Shown here: positions 1 through 9,778 of the stretch, piece after piece | Numbering within the stretch: the stretch's first letter is position 1 | Layout: each line of letters opens with the position of its first letter | DNA from: Schistosoma mansoni | Lineage: Eukaryota; Platyhelminthes; Trematoda; Strigeidida; Schistosomatidae | Direction of reading: 5' to 3' | Length of the DNA stretch: 64,000 nucleotides | NCBI RefSeq assembly: GCF_000237925.1 | Contig: NW_017386031.1 | Span: forward strand, 682,001-746,000 | The notes under the pieces: model-generated | Told to the model about the DNA's origin: nothing | Seen by the model: only the letters and a program-made list of their open reading frames with translations | Databases searched by the model: none | Position numbers and translations under genes: made by a program

Positions 1-224
1 TGTTCTGGTCGAGGTGTACTTGGTCAATTCAGAGGTACTAGGCTATCAAGGCAATAGTGGACGCGAAATAGAACAAATAAGATTCTGATTGGTGATGTGA
101 AATGTCATTGGTTAGCTAGTTATAAGGTAATATAAACATTCCGAATTATTCATTCAAACAGCTTTATAATTTTTTTCCTTCCTTCTCATAGGAGTGAAGA
201 TTTATGTACATCTGAATTAATATA
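1..224. other. No recognisable feature
   Basis: AT-rich sequence with no ORF, repeat match or RNA gene that I can support. Confidence 0.4.
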
Positions 225-800
225 TTACTTACTTACGCCTATTACCTCTCGTGGAGGAGCATAGGCCGCTCACCAACATTCTCCATCCAACCCCGTCCTG
301 CGCAATCCTTTCAAGTTCCTTCCATTTAACATTCATTCTTTTCATATCTGCTTCTATTTCTCGGTGTAATGTGTTCTTTGGTCTTCCTCCTTTCTTTTGG
401 ACTTGAGGATTCCATGTGACGGCTTTCCTTTGTGACGCAGTTGGGTGATTTCCTCAATGTGTGCCCTAAACAATTTTGGCACTTCTTCCTGATTTCTTCC
501 TCCGTTGGAATCTGTTTTATTCTCTCCCACAGCAGGTTGTTGCTGATTGTGTCTGTCCAACGGATCCGAAGTATTTTACATAGACAACTGTTAATAAACA
601 CTTGCATTTTCTGGATGATTACTTTCGTAGTTCTCCAAGTTTCCGCCCCATACAGTAGAACTGTCTTGACATTCGTAATGAAAATTTTGATCTTGGTGTT
701 GGTTGACAGACAGTTAATTTGAGTTCCAGATGTTCTTCAATTGTAGATATGATGATCTTGTTTTGACGATCCGCGCCTTCATATCTGCATCAGATCCACC
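225..800 (-). mobile_element. RTE-a (SR2-like) non-LTR retrotransposon, 3' fragment
   Basis: On the minus strand this encodes the C-terminal part of an RTE-clade polyprotein downstream of the reverse transcriptase core. Recognisable pieces include INSCLCKILRIRWTDTISNN and a degenerate GRPKNT-type basic stretch. The same protein segment is intact at 47.9-48.7 kb. The 3' end lies near 225, where the reverse complement reads ggcgtaagtaagtaa, the tetranucleotide tail typical of these elements. Frameshifts and stops make it a dead, 5'-truncated copy. Confidence 0.8.
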
Positions 801-820
801 AATATATATATATATATAGT
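801..820. repeat. (AT)n microsatellite
   Basis: A short alternating AT run directly follows the end of the retroelement fragment. Confidence 0.7.
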
Positions 821-1034
821 CGATAAACAACATTACGTCACTGTGTATACGACATGACCTTGAATGGCCTTTCTCTCTCCTGATTACCTTACCCTCCTCT
901 TATAGTTTGACTTAACCATAAACTATTTCTTACCTAAAAACATTCATTCATTAAATAATAAAAAAGACAATAAATATTTAATTCATTCATTTTGAGATGG
1001 TGGAGAGATGATTTGCAGCTCGGATGGGTGATTT

Positions 1035-1352
1035 TTATGGAGTTTTGTTCTATGAGCTGGATAGTTTGGTCGTGAAGCTTTCATCGTCCTTCTGAATACG
1101 ACATCAACAGCATAAACTCCAGGTAGAAATGTTGATGATGTTGTTCAGAAAGATGATGAAAGCTCCACGACCAAACTATCCAACTCCTCCTGTAGCTCCT
1201 CTGGGGGTTACTGCCGGTCCCAAGCCCGGGTAAAGGAGGAGAGTTGGGCATGGGGTTAGCGACCCCATCCCGTAGAAAATCAACTCGCTAAAAAAACGCT
1301 AACCAGAAAAAAAAATCAAACTATCCAGCTCAGAGAACAAAACTCCATCAAC
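1035..1352. repeat. RTE-like 5' leader pieces with an inverted repeat
   Basis: The segment gagctggatagtttggtcgt near 1055 recurs inverted near 1170 (acgaccaaactatccaactc) and again near 1320. Between them lies a GC-richer block (1190-1300) containing tactgccggtcccaagcccg and a 'gaccccatcccgtagaaaa' string. The same block precedes an RTE endonuclease-domain fragment at 33.1 kb, so I infer this is leader sequence of that retrotransposon. Confidence 0.5.
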
Positions 1353-1724
1353 AATTCATTCATTCATTAAAACTATTAAACTTACAATTAACCCATTTGA
1401 TTTCGTTGGTAAGATTCATTATCATCATAAAGATCATCCATAAAAGAGTTTGTATCAAATTCATGATGGTTTATGTTTAAGTATACGACCTGTTTTCTAA
1501 TGATTTCTATGTCTTTTATATTGTATTCTATGTGTGTACATAAGAAGTATCACCAGAGTAATTCAATCATTTCAAAAGTCAATAGAATTGTGATTTATTT
1601 GAAAGTGAGTTTGCGTTTTTTTTTCTTGTTTTACAGAGTTACACTGTGTAAATAAAAAAAATGTAACAACAAAAAATGTTTTTATCTCCATAGTTACTAA
1701 AAAAAGTCACATAGAAGAACCCTT

Positions 1725-2105
1725 TCCGATTAAAATCATATGCTCACTAGTGATTGACTTCAAAAGATATTTCTTGGAGTTTCTAGTGAGAAGCAGTGAC
1801 CAGTAAAGTTCAAACCAAGTCTGTTGTGAGATAGGAATTCACTGAAGACAATTGGTGAACGGTTGCTCAACTACGTGGATTGGTTGAAGTTAGACAATAT
1901 CGTTGGATGCCGGCCAGCCCAGTGGTCTAGAGGTTAAGCGCTCGCGCGCGAGACTGATAGGTCCTGGGTTCGAGTCTCGCGAGACCGGATTGTGGGTGCG
2001 CACTGCTGATGAGTCCCATAATAGGACGAAACGGCCGTTCAGTGATTCCAGGTTTTCCATGATGGTCTAGCTTCAATTGACTCATGATTTCAACTATGCA
2101 AATAC
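1725..2105 (+). mobile_element. H2 SINE, near full length, with hammerhead-like core
   Basis: A tRNA-related short element. It starts with a conserved leader (tgctcactagtgattg...), followed by an A-box-like tggtctagaggttaag and a B box, GGTTCGAGTCT. The 3' part holds a hammerhead-type core: CTGATGAG at 2006, a GTCC/GGAC stem II, GAAAC, and a minimal palindromic stem III (acggccgt). The cleavage triplet here is GTT rather than GTC. It ends with the family 3' sequence, tcaattgactcatgatttcaac. Confidence 0.75.
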
Positions 2106-2204
2106 AGTGATTGTTATGTATACTAGTATACAGATGTTAATTTTATAGTCTCATATCTTCTGATGTTTATATCCAAAATGGTCTGCCAAATTATTTAAAC
2201 GGTT

Positions 2205-2310
2205 TGAATATTTTTTTCTGGTTAGCTTTTTTTAGCTAGTTAGTTTTCTACGGGATGGGGTCGCTAATCCCATGCCCAACCCTCCTCCTTTATCCATGCT
2301 TGTATAGCTG
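2205..2310 (-). repeat. RTE-like leader fragment
   Basis: Reverse-complement match to the block at 1200-1320 (tttctacgggatggggtcgc, then the cccatgcccaaccctcctcc stretch). No coding content. Confidence 0.5.
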
Positions 2311-2660
2311 TAAATAAATCCCCAAAATCAATAGCTCTGTAAGTGTTCGACATCGGATGCTGACCATACTATTTTTAGTGGACTCATTTAGCTGAAAACG
2401 CTAGGTCATGCATCCGCACCAGATCACGTTTCAGAACGGCGTGCGAAGCATCTCCTAAGATCATTAGCCAGATTAGATCAGTCACTTCTCGACATATTGA
2501 TAACCCATAAAATATATCTTCCAACTTCCTCGCTTTTGACTTTTGATTTCACTGGGTGGGCGCGATTCGATTATAAAAGGTGTTACTGGTAAAGTGTTGT
2601 CAAACTACAATACTGGTATTAGCTTCACTTGGAACCGGCAGTAACCCCAGGAGGAGCTAC
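2310..2660 (+). repeat. R1 interspersed repeat, copy 1
   Basis: About 310 bp are closely similar to 60830-61145 in the same orientation. Shared strings include tcatgcatccgcaccagatc, cattagccagattaga and tgtcaaactacaatactggt. Both copies have a G-rich tract (gggtgggcgcgattc here, ggggggacgattc there) before the last 60 bp, resembling a polypurine tract next to an LTR. Element class is undetermined. An RTE-leader fragment (accggcagtaaccccaggag) follows at 2620-2660. Confidence 0.6.
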
Positions 2661-2744
2661 AGGCGGAGCTGTCAAATTATTTAATTAAATCAATTATATA
2701 GGGCTAACTATGACTTCTATTTCAAAATGTATTTGAATGTCAGT

Positions 2745-2950
2745 CCATTTTGACAAATTTGGCAGTTCTGCCCGTAAACTTTGGCACATCTCGATATTCT
2801 TTCGATACCATGACATCGTCAACAAATATATCTTATTTCAATCATTAATAGCCTTCCGTTTTTTGGCTTACCTAGGGATCCACGTCGGTATCTGGCACGT
2901 AATCTTCATGTAGTGGTGATCATAGTGGATTAGGAGTTTTAACCTTATTG
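2745..2950 (-). repeat. R2 interspersed repeat, copy 1
   Basis: Shares long strings with 3465-3690 (inverted) and 58660-58845, for example gatattctttcgataccatg and ctggcacgtaatcttc. No ORF; class unknown. Confidence 0.6.
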
Positions 2951-3464
2951 ATAAACTTCATTTTGTGAAATATCAATAACCTGGGGGGGGAGATTATAGT
3001 TCTGTAATCAAACTAGACCATAATTCCTAGTCAGAAAATCCCACTAGTCTATCTCCTACCTCTAAAACTCCTTAATCCTAGATACTAACACTAAGACCCC
3101 CTAAAAATTAACTCCTAACTTTAATACATTGACCTTAACAGTTCATTTTTACAAAAGAATTATCATCCAGTCATTTCGAAATATGATGAACTTTGGAACA
3201 AGCTATTCATAACGATGTTTGAAATTCGCGCATTGGATGACTTAATACTGATCGGTCACCCAAGACCATCGGTCTTCATTATATTCAATCATAAACTGAT
3301 TGGAGTGTTCGTTATGGTAAGATGATAATATTTTTTTATGTTCTGATGAGTTGAATATCAAATCTCTGACGTTTCTTCATTTAGTTTAAGTTACTTCTTC
3401 TGAGAATAAATCACCAAATTCAAATTGACTTAAGTTTAAATAGTACTGAAGAATAATGCGTGAT

Positions 3465-3690
3465 ACTGTAGATGGCGTCGAGTCTTGATGGACTATGATC
3501 ACCACTACAATGAGATTACGCGCCCAAAAACGACTTGGTTCCCTCGATAACTTGCAAACCAGAAGACTGTAATTAGTCCAGATAAAGTATATTTATTGGC
3601 CATCTGGTGGTATCGAAAGAATACCGAGATGTGCCAAAGATTACAGGCAATAAGGGCAGAGCGTAAAAAAGTTCGAACCAAACAAGGCGG
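3465..3690 (+). repeat. R2 interspersed repeat, copy 2
   Basis: Inverted relative to the copy at 2745-2950, about 500 bp away. Recognisable by ggtatcgaaagaataccgag and atgatcaccactacaatgag. With the first copy it forms a large, imperfect inverted arrangement. Confidence 0.6.
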
Positions 3691-3834
3691 ACGACCGAAC
3701 GAAAAGTGACTTTGATACAGTTAAACAACAACGAGTACAGTAAAACAATTACTGGTACAATTGGTTATAATAATAACTGTTTCCTTTATTCCAATCATGT
3801 TCTCATCAAGAAATGCAGGTCACTACAATACAAT

Positions 3835-4245
3835 CAAAACAAGTGGTATTGTAGACCATCAACGTTGATGATCCATGTCGAAAGATTGGGGGTCTACTCG
3901 AGTTAGACGGGAACGGTGTAACGAACAAGTTAACTTCGAAGTCACACTTCGCGATCAGCACCTTACGTGGATTGCCCAATCGACGTATCAAGTGACCATG
4001 GATGTTCTGAAGACTATACAACACAAAGGACGTTATTACAGGAATATATTAGTTAAAATAGATGCAAGCGAAAGTAGAACCACTGCCGCATGGGGCAGTC
4101 CATGGCGCATGATGAACTGATGCGCGTTGATTGTCCTTGACCTTGACGGGGATCGATGATCTGTTTGATATTAAGTGACCCGACTGCTGGATGATTTGGC
4201 TAGGGTTCGGTGAAATTTCACTGGCCATGCAGTATACTTCATTTC
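3835..4245 (+). repeat. R3 interspersed repeat, copy 1
   Basis: Matches 59690-60060 on the opposite strand (gacgggaacggtgtaacgaa; gggatcgatgatctgtttga). Its 3' part is also similar to 8985-9175 (gacccgactgctggatgatt). Overlapping short ORFs on both strands are not conserved in the other copies, so I do not call a gene. Confidence 0.55.
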
Positions 4246-4374
4246 TAAACAAAAGAACAAAAATATCTTTTATCTCATCATTTTATACCAAAAAACAATA
4301 TAAGTACTCAAATCTCATATATGGCCAAGCCTATCGGATCAACTCATCTTTCATATCAGCAGCATACAGAAAAC

Positions 4375-4450
4375 ATAGGTACCAAGCACCCTGTTGGACC
4401 ATTCCCAATATTCATATACACATTCACATCACATTTATCACATCATAATC
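4375..4450 (+). repeat. R4 repeat fragment
   Basis: Short match to the end of the R4 copies at 5225-5445 and 50515-50795 (ttcatatacacattcacatc). Confidence 0.5.
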
Positions 4451-4837
4451 TTGCTCTGAGGGTGAAGCTAGGTAACTTCTGACATCTGGAACAAGCTCGA
4501 CGAACGCGCTTTCCCAAGGTCATAGCTTGAACCAGGAGCTCCACAAGCCTACTTTATAACAACTATGAACTTAAAAAGCTGCATTACATAAATACTTAGC
4601 ACGACCGAAACCCTAATACACTTTTTGTCGAGATTGGATCTGGTATGTAACGTGGACGCTATGCCCCTATGGAAAATATTCTTATGAAAACACATTATAT
4701 CTGGACGAATGAACTGCTATCAACTTTTATAGATTATAATTACTAAACAAACCTGCTTGGGATGCATACTGTGAACCAGTATATGTTGTAAATTGTAGAT
4801 CATGCCTGCAAAAATGTCGTGCACCTGCTATTGCAGA

Positions 4838-4886
4838 AATATATTATTATTATTAATATTATTATTAATATTATTATTATTATTAT
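4838..4886. repeat. (ATT)n microsatellite
   Basis: Tandem attatt/aatatt units between two halves of an R4-like sequence; the R4 string gatcagtgattgc follows at about 4896. Confidence 0.75.
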
Positions 4887-5224
4887 GCATTTAGATCAGT
4901 GATTGCACTTAAAAACCATTGTCTGGTGTCGGAATACTAATACAACACCACCAAGATCATTTTTATTGCATTTGCGAAATTTTCATGTTTCCGACATTGC
5001 AGACCCTGAGTTAGGGGTAGTACCCCTATATAACATGGCGAGTAAGGGCAGGTGTAAATAGTAAAATTTCAATTTCAATGTACATGTACATGTTATACAT
5101 CATTGAATAGCACTTCATTAGATAAGTAACAAAAAGGAAACCACATTGCAAAATATTTATCCATTCAAAAGTTATGAACAATGAGATAACAGTTTGAAGA
5201 CTGATTTCAGGAGAGTCAGACATC

Positions 5225-5445
5225 GCCTAGCTCAGGCTTAACCCAAGCAGTATAGCTCAATCCCACCGCCCCTAGACATTAGAACCACACACTATACACG
5301 CTTCAACGCTACAATCTGAACAGCACAGCTCAATCCTGTAGCGCAACCACACAGGTACCACGCAACCTGTTGCACCATTCGCACTATTCATATACACATT
5401 CACACCACATTTATCACATGTATTTCGATCAGTGATTGCGAGCTG
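5225..5445 (+). repeat. R4 interspersed repeat
   Basis: Similar to 50515-50795. Contains repeated cagtatagctcaatccca / cagcacagctcaatcctg units, ggtaccacgcaacctgttgc and a terminal tcagtgattgcg. No coding potential. Confidence 0.6.
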
Positions 5446-5449
5446 TGAG

Positions 5450-6660
5450 TGGTTCGATGAAAAGACCTCTAACTTATACAGTTCTGTTGAAGCAACTTTC
5501 ATTAGTGCATTTTATCAATTACGAAAATATTTCGTAAACTATAACTTTCGGATTCATCTTCTCGTCCAAGAAGAATTCTCACGGCTGTATTCACAAGTGG
5601 GTGCATGTTTGTTATGCGTTTATTTTATGACAAGCTTCATGATAAGTATTTCGTCATTCTTGTTGACCACTTGAGAAGATTCTGACGAAGTCTTTAGATC
5701 GTTGATAACTACAGAACTGAAGTTGGAAAATTGACCTACAGCTTCGTAGCTTCTTGATTCTAATAAACAGACGAAGGAAACCAAGTTCTTGAATATTATT
5801 ATCAGTTCTGCTACTGTCATGATGACCAGGAGAAGATATAAGATTATACCCCTCAGTATAGAAATGCCAAAACATATGGAAAAGGAATAACTACGAAATT
5901 AGCCAAGGAAAACATTTTCATTCACATATGGAATGTTTGCGGTTTGTTGATGTTGCTTGACATCAAGGAAATGATCTCTAACTGTCCTCAGGAATTTTGT
6001 CAAGCAATGGTGATAAACCAATGGTTCGTATTCATTTCAGTCACATCCAGCAAACACGTTTCTGGGACCTAGTTGAGTCTGTTTAAACATATATTGTTCA
6101 TTCTAATACTAATGGGCCTATTCTAGTCAGTAATCAATCAAAGTTAAGGATGGAATCTGAGCTGCCTTCGATGAACCTGTACAGAAAACGTACAGGGAGA
6201 CTCGTAAGCTGAACTTTTGAACAAGTTTTGGCGAATCTGATATTTGCATGTAATGACGATTTCTGTTCACATTATTCCACGACTGACTTTGATTATGAAG
6301 CACAATAATCATAAATGTGCTTATTAGGGTTAATTTGGACAGTCTCATAAATCACTGGTCAGCAGATCGTTTAGACTACTCCTGCTAATCGTCGGTCAAT
6401 CGACAGTAAAGACTTTGGTTAGTAACTAACTATCCGAAAGTCATTAGTTATCCTCTGAATTAAGGCTATGGGTTCGAAGAAAGTTATTTATCCCACGCAA
6501 ATATGTGTGAGGAGTTCAAATTTTAATTCAGCTATTTCTTAATTCTATTCGCTAAACCTTATTGAAGAACAATTATGGAGACTTGTTTTCCAGTTGCTAC
6601 ATTTTATTTTAATAGTTGAATTCATGAGTTAATGTAATTCATCGACAGATTTAAGTTAGA
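5450..6660. other. No supported feature
   Basis: Short ORFs on both strands overlap each other and show no domain, splice-bounded structure or repeat match that I can recognise. Confidence 0.35.
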
Positions 6661-6664
6661 AATT

Positions 6665-6850
6665 AACATTGTTGGATGTTAGCTCGGTGGTATAGAGGTT
6701 GAGCTTTCGCTTGCGAAACAGAAGGTCCTGGGTTCGAGCCCCATATGCAGATCGTGGATGCGCACTTATGAGTCGTCCGATACTAGGTTCAAACGGCCGT
6801 CCAGTGGTTCGAGGTTTTCATTGGTGATCTAGCTTAGATCGCCTCGTGAA
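6665..6850 (+). mobile_element. H2 SINE, old copy
   Basis: The tRNA-like region (gctcggtggtatagaggttg; B box ggttcgagcccc) is followed by a damaged hammerhead segment (cttatgag, then ttcaaacggccgtcc). Core residues are lost, so no activity is expected. Confidence 0.65.
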
Positions 6851-9626
6851 TCCAACTGTTAAAATCATTACAATCTCCACAAACCACCTTCTAAACGTTA
6901 TATCTTGTCGCAAAAATCGAAGAAAAAGTAAAACACCAAAAACATTGCTGAGTACAAAAGAGCAGTTTCGCGAAAGTTCTAACTCTACTGATTCAGAACT
7001 TTGGACACTTTCGAAGACAGACTGAGAACAATTGTAAACATGTGACATTTGAGAAGCTAAGCATATGTAGAATAGAGTTAAATGTTTCGTTATTTTACCG
7101 TGTCTCAAGAAGTTGTATTTCACCAGCGCGAAGCTATTTACGAATGAAGACTGGTTAGTTTTGAGTTAACAGTAAATAAGGGTTGAGGAGAAGTGTAACG
7201 TTGAAAAAAGGAGGGATCGACTAATGTGAAACTGTAGAACTAAGGTCTATACCAGTATAAGTGCACTTATTTATGCCACTAGAACAATAGACTAAATCCG
7301 AAATTGCAGATTTTCCGTGACATAACTACCTGATCCATAGGATCTTGCATAGAATTCACAATAATGTCTATACAGACTTATCCTACGTGACAGTCAGTAG
7401 TATGGTTTCCATGGACATTCAAAAAACATATATGGGCCGTGAAAATAATAATATACTAAAATATAAAGGAAGAAGTTACATAGTGTGACTAAGAGTGCTT
7501 GACCTAGCCATAGCGAATTGACAATGTACTCTGTCTTCAGTTTTTTGAATTGCTTCAGGCGTTCAACCTTTATTATAAAACACAGAAGTCGCTATATGCT
7601 CAGCTTCAAGGATCATAAAGTTCGGAAACTACGCTGCTACAAGACTATGAAACTGGCTATCCCGGATAGAAGTCTCCCACGTAGTCTGTGCTGAGACGTG
7701 ATCACAACATTTTACTGAGCGACTTCAGCTAGTGAGGTTTGTTTATACTAACAAGGTCATCATGTTGAAAGTTAGCAAACCTATTTATATTGGGGATTCA
7801 TTTGTCATCAAAGTATAAATGCGTATATTAGCAACGTCGATAGTTTGTCTCGACGATTGTGGGCTTACTGAAGTTGGATGGGAATGGTATGACCAACCGG
7901 TTCATGTCGAAAACGTACGTCATGGTTTATACCTAACGTTGATTGCTTTTTCCAAGTATCCAGGTCCTATGGTTACGTCGATGACCAAAAAAAGACATGG
8001 AAGAAAGGTAATAGGCATTCAAACTTGACCCCAAATTCTTTTCCACATCCCTCAACGCCCTGAATGACGGTGGGCATTCCGTATCTGTGGTGCTTGAGGT
8101 TGTTTGCCTCCTTATATGCCAGCGCGGATGACAGGTGTTTGCATATTCACATAGTCTACTGATGTCTGGAAACCACAGAAGTCGTTGCTAAAAGCACAAA
8201 CTATGATCTCTCCCTTCTTAGTGCTGGTTGCTGCTACGTAACATTTCTTCAAAAAACATCGTTCGGGTAATTTTGTTGGAGAGTCCATTATATCCAGACA
8301 AGTTAATAACCACACGCGTTCCTATAAATTGATAACCCTGAGTAAAACATCGTTCTATTCAAAATCAAAAGGATGATGACTGTCAGTCTGTTGTTTTGAG
8401 ACTGTCGTTGTCTTTCATTGATGCGAATAGAACCTTCTGCGATGCAATTATTAAAAATGCTCGTTAATAATCAATGGTTTGTTTTATTTTCTACTAACTA
8501 AGTCTCATTCGTTTTGCTTCTGGTTAGAGAAATACTGTGTTCGACCTAAACGATGTGTCTAGGTGTATTATGCTAGGCAGACGGCATGGGAATAAGGGTT
8601 TATTCGGAACAGCGTTGATTGGATTACAATATGGGTGAAATTATATAAATCTAGGCCTAAAAACTCACCCAGATTGTGTTTTATCCCAAAGTTTATCATT
8701 CTGTGAATAATTGGAAGATATCAACATTAACTCGTATCGAAAATAATACTTATTGGTTATTTGATGCCCAACAACAGAAATTCAGTTTAAATTCAAAACA
8801 TACGTTACCTTGAACCTTTTTAACAATAAAATCATGATTAAACGATGTTTGCTTGACTTGAAAGACGAGATTTAAGCTGTTTTAACAATTTTACAAATGG
8901 AGCATTAGCACTAGTAAACATGAAGGTTCCTTTCAGTACAGTATTAAATTAAACTGCAGCATTAAACCGACAATTTTCAATTCGACGGTGCACATGATAA
9001 CGTGTTTCATGTGCACGCAAACGACAGAAATAACTTTTCTACCGTGCCGGCCAATCTATGGCGTGAAATTGATTGGTGTGCATCGGTTATCCCTGATCTT
9101 GACGAAAATCGGTGAACTATTCCATATTCAGAGACCCGACTGCTGGATGATTTGGCTACGGTCCTTCAAACGCAATTTCGGTTACTTTTTACGATATTTT
9201 TCTCTCTCCAAGTCAAAATGAAACAGCAAGACATTCAGATTTAGCCCCTTAAAAAACCTCGAAAAACTGTATCTTCTCGTTTTCCCGTCAGTTCAATAAC
9301 ATGAAGGCTAACAGTTACAGCAATTCAAAACAAGCCACTTTCGGAAAGTTACAAACAAGTCCGAAGTTTTGTAAACTGTACTTAGATGTATAAAAGACGA
9401 AGTGTGATTGAGTATTGAATTGTTTCACAGTCTTTGACCTTCAGGTCACATCCAACTCATTTTCCTTGAATGTGGCCGTCATAATCAGGTGTGGTGTATT
9501 TTACAATCTTTTTTGTTGACTATTAGTTACGTTTGTATTGCTTCTATCTTTTGCCGATTGCTTTTTTTTACCAAATGTATGTGCATCCTATGTATCTATC
9601 AAATATCAACCTACGTTTACTCATGT
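6851..9626. other. Region upstream of PDXK, no gene supported
   Basis: Apart from an R3-like fragment at 8985-9175, I see only short unmatched ORFs on both strands, including a 101-codon minus-strand ORF overlapping the preceding SINE. PDXK promoter elements cannot be picked out: TATA-like strings are everywhere in this AT-rich DNA. Confidence 0.35.
8985..9175 (+). repeat. R3 repeat fragment
   Basis: Shares gacccgactgctggatgatt and the preceding ~80 bp (cttgacgaaaatcggtgaac-type sequence) with the R3 copy at 3835-4245. Confidence 0.45.
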
Positions 9627-9637
9627 TTTTTGGCTAG
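9627..9637 (+). promoter_or_regulatory. Possible trans-splice or 5' UTR splice acceptor of PDXK
   Basis: A pyrimidine-rich stretch ending in ttttttggctag lies 40 bp before the PDXK start codon. Schistosomes trans-splice a spliced leader onto some mRNAs, so this AG could receive it, or it could join an untranslated exon upstream. The sequence alone does not decide. Confidence 0.25.
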
Positions 9638-9676
9638 ACTTAAATTATCAAAGGCTGGACGTTGTATGAAGCTAGG

Positions 9677-9778
9677 ATGGCAGTTAAAGTTGCACTTAAC
9701 TGTCTGAAGGTTCTCTGCATACAGAGTCATGTTGTCCATGGATATGTTGGCAATAAAATAGCTGTTTTTCCCTTGCAA
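9677..9778 (+). CDS. PDXK: PDXK exon 1
   Basis: Residues 1-34 ([20 protein letters not shown] onward), containing the substrate-binding [10 protein letters not shown] segment. Ends phase 0 at CAA|gtcagt. The following intron is 34 bp. Confidence 0.92.

Noticed and set aside
6818-7123. 101-codon minus-strand ORF
   Set aside because: Overlaps the end of an H2 SINE, no domain, no splice context, composition as expected for AT-rich noncoding DNA.
9666-9707. ATG at 9666 as the PDXK start
   Set aside because: It is out of frame with the conserved [11 protein letters not shown] segment; 9677 is in frame.
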